Assembly (NCBI GenBank): GCA_024516035.1
Contig: CM044962.1
Location: 9,629,595 to 9,693,594 of the forward strand
DNA length: 64,000 bases
Origin: Bactericera cockerelli
Taxonomy: Eukaryota > Arthropoda > Insecta > Hemiptera > Triozidae
Direction of reading: 5' to 3'
The notes below the pieces were generated by a model. It made no database searches. It saw only the letters and a program-made list of their open reading frames with translations, and was not told the DNA's origin. Shown piece after piece: positions 31,711-42,640 of this stretch. The position numbers and the translations under genes are program-made. Numbering within the stretch: the first letter of the stretch is position 1; each line of letters starts with the position of its first letter.

Positions 31711-31737
31711 AAATAACGCGATATTATTATTATTATT

Positions 31738-31826
31738 ATTATGCTGCTGGAATAATGGGACATATCCACTTACCTATTCGTTCTAATGGGGCAGTATGAA
31801 TACGGCGATATTATTATTATTATTCA
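31738..31826 (+). repeat. SINE-A 3' fragment
   Basis: GCTGCTGGAATAATGGGACA to TACGGCGATATTATTATTAT. Confidence 0.7.
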
Positions 31827-32049
31827 CCACTAAGGGATCATAATTATATGAACACCAAAAGCACGTGCATACATAAATCTGTTCGGGTTGGTAGGAGCAT
31901 CAGATTTATGCAAAAAAGTATCCGTATAATGTACCTACATTTATGTAAGTTCCATAGATAAATTTAATAATTAACAATATGATACCAAGCTAAAATGCAT
32001 AATTAATATTTACTAGGTATATAGGTATAACTATATATGTATAGGTCTT

Positions 32050-32346
32050 AATAATAATAATAATGCTTTTTCTTTGTGTTATTATGTCACAATTTTAGTG
32101 GGTAGCGCAGAATCATAGGACTTTACCACTTTAATTTACAATATCTTGTATTATTTTTTTTGCCTAAGATTCTGCCACTGGTCGCTGCTTCACATTAAAG
32201 CAGCTACTCATTTTTCCTCACGAGGTATGAGTGGACCCCGAACATCCAAGTACAGAGCAGAAAAAATCCTCCCCCGCTGGGAATCGAACCCAGGTCACCA
32301 TGTGTGCAATGCCTAGCGCGCTAACTCGCTCTGCCACAGTGACTAC
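32050..32346 (-). repeat. SINE-D full length
   Basis: Family D: head GTAGTCACTGTGG with CCTGGGTTCGATTCCCAGC, GGGGTCCACTCATACCTCGT, GGTCGCTGCT-type block, TTCTGCGCTACCCACTAAAA, end ACACAAAGAAAAAGCATTATT. This inverted copy is complete. Confidence 0.9.
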
Positions 32347-32640
32347 TTATAGGTCTTAATATACAAGGTGTAATAGGTTTTTGGTTGTTGAAAATTCCAG
32401 AATCAATTCTAGGAGACACTCTAAGACTAAAATAATCTCAAATTATTTTTCGAAAAATACTCATACCATCGAACGGAAATATAAACAAAATAATAACTCA
32501 GTGTTGTATTATAGGTACAAATGTTTAGGTATTGTGTATTTACTTGGGCAGTTTACTTAATAATCATTATACAAAAAGACATGAGAACCATATTCTCTAA
32601 TTTTCATCAAGTTCATGTTTATTTTTCAGGTGAAAAATTT

Positions 32641-32872
32641 ATAATAATAATAATAATAATAATAATGTCACCTTATCTATACTGCCCGATTAAGACTATT
32701 AAAGTCCCATTATTCCAGCAGTAAGCCCAAGACACATTATTGTGTGGTCTAAATCCCAAATGAGAGGATAACTTGTCATGTCCCGGCACTCCCGGCTGGG
32801 TTTCGTACCCACGACCCCTGGAATCTCTGGATTCACAGAGTGCCGAATTTACCACTGAGCTACGGGGACATG
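32641..32872 (-). repeat. SINE-A full length
   Basis: Inverted A with a long (AAT)n side at 32641-32664. Confidence 0.9.
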
Positions 32873-33616
32873 CATAATGTGATGAGTTGATTCTGAATAT
32901 TTCTAAAAATGAATCGTGGACATGGACACATGGTATATAGATAGGTTTTATAATTAATAACAAATTAATGAGACCAAGCTAAAACACATACCTAACAGGT
33001 ATACTATGTATTCTGGTACATACATAGTAAATACAGTCATACATAATTAAAATTCCTACATAGTACCCAACATAGAAATGCAAAATATCATTTACCTACA
33101 TTTACTCGTATTGCAGAGGTTTTACCCTGCTTCAAATGTTGCGATGCAGGGATTCTAAAATAAAACTGCTCATGATAGTAATAATAATAAAAATAATAAT
33201 ACCAAAAGCAACAACAATAACAACAACAAAACTAATAAAAGCAAAAATACACCGCCAATTATGGACACAATACTTCCTCGTGAATGGTTTACATCATATG
33301 CATACTCTTGGTGATAAAATATCGTGCTAGTTCTTCGAAGTTGATGAATTTTAATTTGGACTTTTAACTATCTAAAACACGTCTGCTATAAGTGTACAAT
33401 TTTTTGTGGAAATCCATTTAGCAGTTTTGGAAATTTGCGCATTGCAAGGAATCTAAATGATGGATAGAGACAGACAGACAAAAAACCAAAAATGGCTGTT
33501 TAAATTTGAAAATAAATAAGACCTTGATTAGACTGCTGAAATATAGTCTCACCTCGGCAGTACCTATAAACAAGGTAATTTCTATATTCTATTCTATATT
33601 TATTAATCTTGCTATA
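32873..33616. other. AT-rich, nothing recognised
   Basis: Contains AAT/AAC-rich simple sequence at 33175-33245. A GACAGACAGACAAAAAACC stretch near 33469 resembles a retroposon tail. No coding signal. Confidence 0.4.
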
Positions 33617-34292
33617 CAGGGTGTCCCGTATACAGATGCAAATATTTTGAGGGTAGGTTCAGCCCACCGTGGACTATCATATGAGCGAAACTTGCAGTGG
33701 AGCATTTTGCTTCGTTAAAGAGTTATGGCCAAATCCCTAATTTTCCCACAGGTCTAGAGGTCACTTGGATCGATGCACGTTTTTAAAGAAATGATAGCCA
33801 GTAAGTAATTTTTGACTTCATGTATGGATAGTCATCTGTATTTCCTTTCGAATGCAGTTGGTTGCTTAAAAAAATATTGAAAGACCAGAGAGATATTAAA
33901 TCATAAGTTCAATACTTTTCTAAAATTTGATTTTTCCTTTTTTTCCTTTTCGTGAATTTAAAGTACTTCTACAATTGCAATTCTGCGTATCACTAGGTAA
34001 AAAAATACCCTTTGCTATTTTGTTTCAATAAATACAAAGTTCTTTCAGACGCGTGAAGGAACGAATGAGATACGCCTTATTAAACGGCACCAGAAGGAGA
34101 GAAACACATCTTTCAAATTTTGAATCTGGGCGCTATTGCATTTTGAAGAACACTCGATGCCTGAAGCGGTCTGTGTGACCATTTTTGTGCCAACTGCAAG
34201 ATATAAATGAAAATTTTCTGAGTACAAATAGTTCTATTAACCAACTATATCAATCAAATCTAATAGTTAAAATAACAAGGCGATCAATTTGT

Positions 34293-34432
34293 TCGGTGGA
34301 AGAGAAAGCCACAAGCTTTAACCTCGCCCTTGGTTCACTACATATTATTCTTTTGGGTTCTTTTCATTTCATGTCCTGTGTTGCAGAATGTATCATGTTT
34401 GTAATTTATTAATAAAGTATTAATAATAATAG
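34293..34432 (+). repeat. Diverged repeat H inside foldback element 1
   Basis: CGGTGGAAGAGAAAGCCACA, CCTCGCCCTTGG and the ATTTATTAATAAAGTATTAA end. Confidence 0.55.
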
Positions 34433-34494
34433 TAACCTTAAGGTTGGATGTTCGAGTTTTACCCAAGGTTAATTTTCGGTACTATTTGTTATGT

Positions 34495-34740
34495 TTTTGA
34501 TATCATGATTGTGATAAACACAAAAATAATATTTTTTATTTTACTTCTAAAAATAAAATCACAATTTTTGTTGTTATCGCAGAGTCTTTCTCCATTTATT
34601 CTTTGTCCATAATTATACCACTGGTTGCTGCTTTCGTTGCAGCCTCTCTCATTTTTGCTCATGATAACCCTGTGACCCCGTAACCCCATTCACATAAAAG
34701 TTCACACCGACCGACTACTGTGAATGATCAATTTCCCTCT
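34495..34740 (-). repeat. Diverged SINE-D relic inside foldback element 1
   Basis: ACCACTGGTTGCTGCTTTCG and the CTCATTTTTGCTCATGATAA block follow D order, heavily changed. Confidence 0.45.
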
Positions 34741-35527
34741 GTTAAACATCCCAGAGCAGTGTATTTATACCTCAAATTACGCGCCAATTCTGTTAAAATT
34801 AAGCCAACTTTGAATTTTCCATCATGATTCAGAAGTGTTTTTTGAGCTTTGTGTGTACTGCGTTCCATGATCTTTAAAGTAATATAAATGAAGTTTCTTT
34901 TTTCTAAAACTAAACATAATAGGGTATTTTTTTAACCAGTGATACGCAGAATTGCAATTGTAGAAGTACTTTAAATTCACGAAAAGGAAAAAAAGGAAAA
35001 ATCAAATTTTAGAAAAGTATTGAACTTATGATTTAATATCTCTCTGGTCTTTCAATATTTTTTTAAGCAACCAACTGCATTCGAAAGGAAATACAGATGA
35101 CTATCCATACATGAAGTCAAAAATTACTTACTGGCTATCATTTCTTTAAAAACGTGCATCGATCCAAGTGACCTCTAGACCTGTGGGAAAAACAGGGATT
35201 TGGACATAACTCTTTAACGAATCAAAATGCCCCACTGCAAGTTTCGCTCATATGATAGTCCACGGTGGGCTGAACCTACCCTCAAAATATTTGCATCTGT
35301 ATACGGGACACCCTGTAGAAACAGGCCCATGAGTTAAGGATGAGTGAATGAGTGAGAAAGTGCGATATTATTATATCTTGGGATCTGAGTGAACTGAATA
35401 AGATCTTAATAATGAACATGAAAGTCTGTATTAAATCAGATGTTTCAATTAATTAAGAAGATCTTATCCGTCTTAACACTATTGAATGCTACTGGTCATT
35501 TGACATGGCCGTCCATACAATCCTTAA

Positions 35528-35880
35528 GCCAGCCTCCATGGCGTATTAACGGTTGTGACTACTGCCCGTAGTCCAAAGATCCTGATGAGTTCAGTTCCCG
35601 GTTGGAGCAGCCTTTTGGCACAGAAAATTATGTTCCCTCCCGCAACATGTGAGGCTGGCTATTCCGGCCCTACCAAGGCTGGGTGAGGTTAATGTGGGTA
35701 GCTGATACGATTCTAAGCGAATGGAGTATAAAACCCCCGTCCTGTCTACCTCAAGTCAGAACGTTAAACCAAATAGAATCTATGGACATGAAAGGAGCCT
35801 AGACATTGGATCTGGGCGTCCATATATAATCCTCTCACCACCGTGATTTAGGTATCAATACCTATCTCATGGACACAGAA
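35528..35880 (+). repeat. SINE-E full length plus tail block
   Basis: Complete E to about 35785, then the GACATGAAAGGAGCCTAGAC block also seen at 25550, ending GGACACAGAAATATATTATA. Confidence 0.85.
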
Positions 35881-36423
35881 ATATATTATAATATTTATAT
35901 TACATTCTATGAATCTGTTTTCTGCTATATTAAAGTGGTGTTTTTGAAGTTTATATTAATAGTTATACTTTTTGAATACACCAAGGGAATTATTATTATA
36001 ATGGAGGAAGAAATCAGAAGAATTCATTGGGGAAGAATTATTGAGAAAGGGGGATCGATGGAAGAATTAGTTTGAAAGGGGAGACGTGAATAATGTTAAT
36101 TTCTTTCGGAAGAAATCTCGACGAAATGGCGTCGCGCAGATTTTGTCAGGCGGCCAAAATTGGCGGCCAGGACTACGACAGAAAAACAGTGGCGGCTCGA
36201 ACAATTGTCCACTATCAGAACTTTTTTTGGATTAATTTTTAATGCTCATCCTCGGAACCGCTTTCGCATTAAATCAGTGCACTTAATCTCCACCCATGCC
36301 ATTACGGAAACGGAAAAGTAATGCTCTTAAAAACTGAGCCACGAAGATTGGATTTATGTTAGTTTTAAAAAAACAAAATGGTTGTTTTAAGCTAGCTTAA
36401 ATTAAGTAAACCTATGTAGGTTG
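35881..36423. other. Unclassified, includes a 50-bp repeat shared with 41707
   Basis: 36087-36136 (GACGTGAATAATGTTAATTT to GACGAAATGGCG) is repeated at 41707-41756. CAGTGGCGGCTCG at 36187 is a hAT-like end without a matching partner or 8-bp duplication. Confidence 0.4.
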
Positions 36424-36660
36424 TCGCTCAACGTCTCAATAAATTCGGGTCATTTATCCATATCATTTGAGACAGTGTTTCACCATCGATTCTCCGAAAG
36501 CTCACAAACCAACTTTCATACATAGGTACATAAACCTTACCCAGCCTGGGTTGGGCTGGAAAAACTGAAAAGCCAGAAGCACGAGGATTTGAATCCTTGA
36601 TGTTTAACCACAATATCCACCTATTTTCAACTTGGACGTTGCTTAACACAACGGAGGTCT
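36424..36660 (+). repeat. Diverged repeat F
   Basis: Keeps TTACCCAGCCTGGGTTGGGC and CTTGGACGTTGCTTAACACA. Confidence 0.5.
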
Positions 36661-36721
36661 ATACCCTGGAAACTGTGGTAGAGCAAGTACCCAGTAAAAT
36701 AATCTAACCATGCTATTGAAT

Positions 36722-37530
36722 GTAAGCGGTCACAACGGAGTATCGAAAATCGTCTATATCAAGCTGCAGGTACCAGGGTCTGGGGTCGAGGGTCTAGCTC
36801 TAGGATCTAGGGTCCAGGGTCCTCGTTGTGGCCGCCTACTACCTTGTGTGATTATACAAGAACTGGATTTAAGTATGAATCGTTGTAACGTGCACTGGTT
36901 GTCAAGTGGTTAACGCGCTAGTCTGCTAATTCAGGTAGCGTAGAGATCCGTTGGTTCGAATCCCACCCAGTGCATGAATTTTTCCTCATTAATTTGAGTT
37001 TGTGACCACATAATAATAAGACTCTGAGGGTTAGGTGGTAGAAAATGCTTTGAGCATTAATCTCGCCTGTGGTGGTTGTTCCACTAAAGAGTGTTATTAT
37101 TATTAAAATATATGCAGGTAGATAGTATTCTTCAGCCGCCACTGGTATTGACTAGCGATGTCGCCGCCTAGTCTGACAAAGAGAAATGTGTTTTTCAGCT
37201 GACTGAGAAGAGAAGAAGTTAGTAATGGGTATTCCATCGATTTCTTTCCGGCCACTGCGTCAAATCCAGTCGCTGCTGCACGATAAATTGTGTTTATTGA
37301 CCCAACAAATACTGTCGCTCTACTGTCCACAATGAGAATCGGTCATACTTTTACCACCCATATTAGCCACCTATTCAAAAAGGAACCCCCTCCCCTTTGT
37401 CAATGTGGTGTTGGCCACAACGAGAACCCTGGGCCTATACCCTAATACACCCTAAACCCTCGCCCCTAGACCCTGATTTGTACAGATTTGTATAGACGAT
37501 TTTCGGGACTCCGTTATGGCTGCTTACAAT
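36722..37530. mobile_element. Foldback/MITE-like inverted repeat with SINE-B inside
   Basis: Arms of about 120 bases: GTAAGCGGTCACAACGGAGT at 36722 mirrors CTCCGTTATGGCTGCTTAC near 37512-37530, with AAAATCGTCTATA and TCCTCGTTGTGGCC shared in between. A GGGTC/TAGGG-rich middle makes the arms G-rich. Confidence 0.65.
36889..37105 (+). repeat. SINE-B copy
   Basis: Full-length B inserted in the loop of the 36722-37530 inverted repeat. Confidence 0.85.
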
Positions 37531-37664
37531 TAATAAGCAGCCACAACGTTAGATTGTTTTACGTGGTACTGGCTCTACCCCAGGCTCCAGGGTATAGGCC
37601 TTCAATCTCGAGGACCACCAGTGGTCCATATACCACAGTTTGGGAACCCCTGCCCTAGAGTGGG

Positions 37665-37885
37665 GAGAGAGAGAGAGAGAGTGGAGAAATGTAGTGAGTG
37701 AGAGAGGGAGGGAGAGAAAGAGAGAGGAATAGTTGGATTAGAGAGGGAGCAAGAAAGAGGGGAGACATATAGTGAGTAGAGAGACAGAAAGGGAGGTATT
37801 ACCAGAATAAATGAGAGACAGAAGGAGAAAAGAGAGAGAGAGAGAGAGAGAGGAAAAAACTGAATAGCAGTGGGAGAGAGATAGA
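37665..37885. repeat. GA-rich tract
   Basis: Imperfect (GA)n adjoining the 3' end of the LINE. Confidence 0.85.
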
Positions 37886-37889
37886 TAGA

Positions 37890-40055
37890 AATATAATAAT
37901 AATAATAATAATACCTGTTGAACAGGTGTATATTTACGGGCCAAGCCCTATATAAACATATAACAAGATTACAAATTACAAATTAAAAGTATAGGTAAGT
38001 ACAAAATAAAAGCAAAATAAAATTATTTATCAAAATTCCATTATCTAAATGTATCACAGATCACAGGCAAAAAGAAATTTGTAGTTCAAAAACAACCAAA
38101 AATATAAGAAAATAAATTGCAGCATGCTGCAGTGTCAAAATATGTACATAAAAAAAATATAAAATGTAAATAAGTAAAATATAGGATTTTACATGTCAGA
38201 TAAATAAAATAAGCGAAAATAGTATTAAAATTAAAATATACATACAGATACACAAATAACATTCATATCACAGAGGGTTCAATATATCGACATATTTTAC
38301 TTAGGAACATTTTTAATAAGAACATTCTCGTTGCGCATCATTCTGTTCATAGGTTCAAAATAAGTGTAATTTGTGCAACATTGTTTCACAAAGAAGGTGT
38401 TGTTCTTCCTTAGACGTCTATGACAGTCCAGAGAAATCAAGCTCAAGAGTTTAGGGCAGTCAACTTCCCCTTCAAACAATTTGTTGAAGAAGGAAGAATC
38501 AGCCTTCAGTCTGCGATCCCTGAGAGAAGGAATGTCAATGTCAATGTTAGGAAAACGGTAACGACAATATGACAAGAATTTCCTCTGAACTCGCTCAAGG
38601 GTGTCTATATGAACTTCATATATCGGGGACCAAACAATGGAACCATATTCAAGGAGAGACCGAACCAAAGATTTGTACAGAAGACAGAAGGCATCAAAGG
38701 ACAATCCTCGGGAATTCCTGAGGACGTACCCCAAAAGTCGATGACATCTCATGGAAGTATTGGTAACATATGGTACAAAGGAAAGCTTTTGATCAAATAA
38801 AACCCCAAGATCTTTGATTTTGTCAACTCTATTGAGTAGATGAGAATTTATGGAATAAGGGAATTCAAATGTTTTGCTTCGAGTGAATTCAATAACAAAA
38901 CATTTGTGAAATGAAAGTGACATTCCATTGGCCAACAACCATGAATGAAAAGCGTCCAAATCACGTTGGAGAAGATGACAGTCTGATGTGCTTTTGATGG
39001 ATTTGTACAGCTTAACGTCGTCGGCAAACATAAGTACAGAAGAGTGATGGATAATCTGAGGCAAATCATTGAAGAAAAGGCTGAATAACAAAGGCCCAGA
39101 ATGACTCCCTTGTCCAACTCCCGACAGGACTTGAATAGGCAGAGAAAGAGCGTTACCTACAAGGACTGATTGTGTTCTTCCGGTGAAAAATGAAGAAAGC
39201 CAGGTCAAAAATGAATCCCCGATTCCATAGGATTTTAATTTCCTGATGAGAAAACGCACATCAACCCTATCAAAAGCCTTGGACACATCAGTATAGATAG
39301 AGTGAACCGAAGAAACAGACTGAAATGACTCAATAATGTCATGTTGGTAACAAAGGAGGTTAGTCACCGTAGATCTTCCAGCAGTGAAACCATGCTGTTT
39401 ATCAGAGATGAAATGCTTACATGCTGAAGAAAGTCTAGTAGTGACCAACTTATCCAAGACTTTGGGAATGGCTGATTGTATACAAACGCCTCGATAATTA
39501 CCAACATTACACCTGTCCCCAGACTTGAAAATTGGAATAATAAAACTTGACTTCCAGGCATCAGGGAAGAAGCCAGAAGACAGAGAACGGTTGAAAATAA
39601 TTGAAAGGGGAGAAGTCAAGATAGATGCACATTTTCTCAAGATGAATGGAGGAATATTGTCAGGTCCGGAAGAAAATTTTAAAGGAAGAGAAGACAGAGC
39701 AAGAAAAACCTCATTGCTGGTAAACTGACAAGTATTGAAGTCGATGATATCCCTATCCGGATAGACTGGATTTTGTTCAAGAGATTCCTGATACGCAGAA
39801 GAAAATGAATTTGAGAATAAATTGGCAATATCTCGAGGAGTTGAGCACGTCACACCATCAAGAGACATTTGCTTAGGAATACCATGAACTTTCCGTGATT
39901 CTTCTGAATATTTCCAGAAGTATTTGGGATTTGACTTAATAGACCTGCTTACATTGTCCAAGTGATCTTTATAACATTTGTTACTGAGAAACTTACACTG
40001 ACCTCTCAAAACAGAAAAACGAATGTAATCAGACTGAATATAATGGTATAAGAGA
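37890..40055 (-). mobile_element. 5'-truncated non-LTR retrotransposon (Jockey/CR1 group)
   Basis: Minus-strand element consisting of most of a reverse transcriptase frame, an AT-rich 3' UTR of about 380 bases, a terminal palindrome (ACCTGTTCAACAGGT) and an (ATT)n tail at 37892-37913. The 5' side breaks off in a GA tract near 40055, as expected for incomplete target-primed reverse transcription. The endonuclease domain and ORF1 are absent. Confidence 0.85.
38297..40009 (-). CDS. Non-LTR retrotransposon reverse transcriptase (partial ORF2)
   Basis: 570 residues are open from a TTG; the frame continues upstream (QSDYIRFSVLRG) to about 40050, so the start is a truncation, not a real initiation. 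RT landmarks in order: SSGPDNIPPFILRK near residue 113, FIIPIFKSGD near 156, YRGVCIQSAIPKVLDKLV near 172, HGFTAGRSTVTNL near 206, motif A YTDVSKAFDRV near 239, motif B GVGQGSHSGPLLFSLFFNDL near 297, catalytic FADD at 328-331, LGVLFDQKLSF near 401, and a thumb with RVQRKFLSYCRYRFP near 473. Motif B departs from the usual GVPQGSVLGP. Jockey/CR1 placement is by recall. Enzymatically the frame looks intact, but the element lacks endonuclease and cannot be autonomous. Confidence 0.9.
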   Translation of the reverse strand: MRGQCKFLSNKCYKDHLDNVSRSIKSNPKYFWKYSEESRKVHGIPKQMSLDGVTCSTPRDIANLFSNSFSSAYQESLEQNPVYPDRDIIDFNTCQFTSNEVFLALSSLPLKFSSGPDNIPPFILRKCASILTSPLSIIFNRSLSSGFFPDAWKSSFIIPIFKSGDRCNVGNYRGVCIQSAIPKVLDKLVTTRLSSACKHFISDKQHGFTAGRSTVTNLLCYQHDIIESFQSVSSVHSIYTDVSKAFDRVDVRFLIRKLKSYGIGDSFLTWLSSFFTGRTQSVLVGNALSLPIQVLSGVGQGSHSGPLLFSLFFNDLPQIIHHSSVLMFADDVKLYKSIKSTSDCHLLQRDLDAFHSWLLANGMSLSFHKCFVIEFTRSKTFEFPYSINSHLLNRVDKIKDLGVLFDQKLSFVPYVTNTSMRCHRLLGYVLRNSRGLSFDAFCLLYKSLVRSLLEYGSIVWSPIYEVHIDTLERVQRKFLSYCRYRFPNIDIDIPSLRDRRLKADSSFFNKLFEGEVDCPKLLSLISLDCHRRLRKNNTFFVKQCCTNYTYFEPMNRMMRNENVLIKNVPK

Positions 40056-40228
40056 GAACAAAGAGGGTGGAAGAGATAATAGGAGAGAGAGAGGGGGAGA
40101 AAAAAAGGTTGAGCAAATTTTATTACTGATAAAAAAAGTTTTCCGCCAAATCTGGCGACATTTTAGTTTTAGACCGTTAATTTTTCCAACCAAAGAAAAG
40201 AGAGAGAGAGAAAAAACAGTGAAAGAGG

Positions 40229-40267
<39 letters not shown>

Positions 40268-40310
40268 CGAGGGAGAGAGAGAGAGAGAGAGGAGGAGATG
40301 AACATAAAGG
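40056..40310. repeat. GA-rich tract
   Basis: Imperfect (GA)n; the LINE breakpoint lies at its left edge. Confidence 0.85.
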
Positions 40311-40801
40311 ATATGTTATGGACTTGGTAATAAAAATGGCAAAACGAAAACTTGGACAAGAGAACTAAATATTTTAAGAATAGCTAGGGCGGAACTTTAA
40401 CAAGGATTTTTTGGAGATTAATTTTGTAAAATGGGACCTTATAAAATTCTGTTTTGTCAGCGCTTTCTTTAATTAAGATAAATCAAGAGCCTGGTATTTG
40501 TATTTATGAACAGAAAGTTTGTTCGTCTTGTCTTAACCCTAAGCATGCCGGGCCAAATTTTCATCGTATAATGCCAATTGTGGTCATTTTTGACCCGTAT
40601 TTAAATAAGCTGGAAAACTAATGTAAAGATTTCTTGAGATATTTTTCTATTTCCAATAGGAAGACACACTCTTTTACGGTATTTGGAGACTAAACAATCG
40701 AATAAAGCTGCATGCGCTCGCTTCCCAATTAAAACAAGAGACAGAATGTTCTGGTCTTAATAGCTTTACTTATAAAGCTTTGCCCTTATAAGATTTACTA
40801 T
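40311..40801. other. Unique sequence, nothing recognised
   Basis: No frame above background and no window-internal repeat. Confidence 0.4.
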
Positions 40802-41010
40802 TGCCCCGGTAGCTCAGTGGTAAAGGCGGCACTCCGTGAATCCAGAGATACCAGAAGTCGCGCGTTCGAAACCCAGCCGGGACATGACAAGTTATCCTAG
40901 CATTTGGGATTTTTACCACATAATAATACGTCTTGGGCTTACTGCTGGAATAATGGGACTTAGAAGTTCTAATCGGGCAGTATAAATAAGGCGATATTAT
41001 TATTATTTTC
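40802..41010 (+). repeat. SINE-A full length
   Basis: Head, body and tail of A complete. Confidence 0.9.
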
Positions 41011-41089
41011 ATCGTCAAGCTGCGACCACATACAACAGGAAGTTTCTTCGTCTTGAAAATGTCTTAAGCATAACCTCCCAAATCATCTT

Positions 41090-41282
41090 TTTATTTTTTT
41101 ATTTTATTTATTTATTTACACTTTATTGATAGGACATATTATATACAATAAAAATAATAACAAAATAGAATACAATATAATACAAGAAAAAAAAATAAAA
41201 AAAAAAAAAATATATATACACACTATATGTCTTAACTAAAGGGCGGGGTTATTGCCTTAGGCAATCTCTTCCACCCAACCCT
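41090..41282 (-). repeat. Repeat H copy
   Basis: Inverted H from TTATTTACACTTTATTGATA to GGCAATCTCTTCCACCCAAC, ending 50 bases before the futsch-like exon. Confidence 0.8.
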
Positions 41283-41334
41283 TGATTCCACCCAAATCAT
41301 CATGATTACACGAGATGTTTTTCTGTGTCCACAG

Positions 41335-41475
41335 GGTAGTGCGTCATGGCCGCCCCCGAGGGCAAAGATCCGGACCCGCCCCGCCTAGGCCTCTGCGGGG
41401 GGTATCTGCTCCTCATCATTGGCGAGCCCCACACGGCACCCCACAAGAATGTTATTCTGTCCCGCATCAAATCAG
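41335..41475 (+). CDS. futsch: First coding exon of a futsch/MAP1-like gene
   Basis: Acceptor TTTTTCTGTGTCCACAG ends at 41334, ATG at 41346, donor TCAG|GTAAGAG after 41475; 43 codons plus one base (phase 1). The exon is about 60 percent GC in an AT-rich setting. After a short Pro/Asp linker the peptide reads GYLLLIIGEPHTAPHKNVIL, which I recognise from recall as the N-terminal segment of Futsch/MAP1 (hydrophobic strand, Gly-Glu-Pro-His, then His-x-x-Ile-Leu). In that family a conserved Ser-Trp-Asp segment follows in the next exon, and the phase-1 break with Gly split fits. Futsch binds microtubules in neurons and at synapses. I did not find the next exon in the remaining 22 kb, so either the intron is very long or this is an orphan exon. 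The other open frame through the exon has no such match. Confidence 0.6.
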
Positions 41476-41870
41476 GTAAGAGAGAGAGAACCTCACAAGA
41501 TATTGTCCATGGAATACACGGTTGTTGTTGTTGTAGCCAGCTTGGCTACAGCTGGAGGGGTGACTAATGGTCTCCAGCCAACTTTATTTCAAAGTTGGCT
41601 AGTCCTGAACCACATATTTCTATGTGCGATCAACCATCATGAGCACTTGGACTTTTCTGTACAAGCCATAAAACCCTTAGGAAACTGCAAGCTAGCCTGG
41701 CTTGTAAGACGTGAATAATGTTAATTTCTTTCGGAAGAAATCTAGACGAAATGGCGCTGGCTTGCAAGCTAGCCTGGGTTGGCTAGTCTGTTCTCTGTTT
41801 ATAGTCCTCTAGCGAGACACTGGTCTTCTCCCTGTTTAACGTCCCCTAGCCAGACAGAAAATACACGGTC
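41476..41870. repeat. Unique sequence plus repeat K piece
   Basis: 41707-41756 repeats 36087-36136; 41757-41862 carries K blocks (GTTTATAGTCCTCTAGCGAG, CCCTGTTTAACGTCCCCTAG). The 99- and 73-codon frames over this region are extensions of the futsch-like exon into the intron. Confidence 0.5.
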
Positions 41871-42015
41871 TGTCCCGATAGCTCAGTGGTAAAGGTGGCA
41901 CTCTGTGAATCCAAAGATTCCAGAGGTCGTGGGTTCGAAACCCAGCCGGGACATGACAAGTTATCCTCCCATTTGTGATTTTCACCACATAATAATATGT
42001 CTTGGGCTTACCTTT
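41871..42015 (+). repeat. SINE-A, 3'-truncated
   Basis: Head and body to TCTTGGGCTTACC, then A/T-rich sequence; the GCAGTATAAATAAGG end is missing. Confidence 0.8.
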
Positions 42016-42385
42016 TCAAAAAAATAAAAAATAAATAAATTTGAAAAATAAAAATAAAATAATAACGAAAAATTCATTCAGTTCCACCTCAGAACGCTTA
42101 TCCCTGTTCCAACGCTCTATGTCTCATCACAGTGGTGCGGATCCTTTTGTGCTATTTATAAACCACTTATGCAACATATGGGGACACAAGGAAGGATGCA
42201 TATTGCACTGTGTGTTTTGAATATACCTGCTTGTAATGTAGCATTGAAAAAACAAGAACTACACAAGTCTATGTACCTAGGTACATACGTATGTATAGCA
42301 TGTGTGCAATGTTCAAGTGTGTGTTTACATTGCGTATACTTGCACTAATCCAGAGTGGAAATTAATTATAAAAAAATATGAAAAA
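42016..42385. other. Nothing recognised
   Basis: TACATACGTATGTATA-type AT-rich sequence; no coding signal. Confidence 0.4.
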
Positions 42386-42637
42386 AAAATTGAAATCGGA
42401 GCAAAAAAGTAATTTTTTTTACAAAAACGAACACTTTCGATTTCTAATATTAGAATCTTTTCGGAAGTAATATACATAGGGCGAAATTAAAAGAGAAAAT
42501 CGATAACTTAGGACATTGCTTAGCATCGGTTTTCCCTACCTAGTATCGGTTTCCCCCCAGCCAGCGGTCATTGCTTAGCATCGGACAGTACGCAATCCGA
42601 GACTTAGCGCCACAGAGGTATTACAAAAACGTCTATT
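42386..42637 (-). repeat. Repeats N and L, adjacent
   Basis: 42386-42490 is an N copy (see 20278). 42491-42637 is inverted L, with GCTTAGCATCGG partly duplicated (42518, 42571), and ends 4 bases before foldback element 2. Confidence 0.5.
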
Positions 42638-42640
42638 ATA

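Larger units (their letters stand above)
33617..35315. mobile_element. Foldback DNA transposon 1, 395-bp terminal inverted repeats
   Basis: Ends CAGGGTGTCCCGTATACAG / CTGTATACGGGACACCCTG. The arms 33617-34011 and 34921-35315 are each 395 bases and very similar over their full length. TA on both sides is the likely target duplication. The interior holds an H-like repeat and a D-like relic but no transposase. It resembles non-autonomous elements with long inverted repeats; superfamily not assigned. Confidence 0.85.

Noticed and set aside
36187..37144. CAGTGGCGGCTC and GCCGCCACTG as ends of a second hAT element
   Set aside because: The flanking 8 bases do not match and the interior holds unrelated elements.
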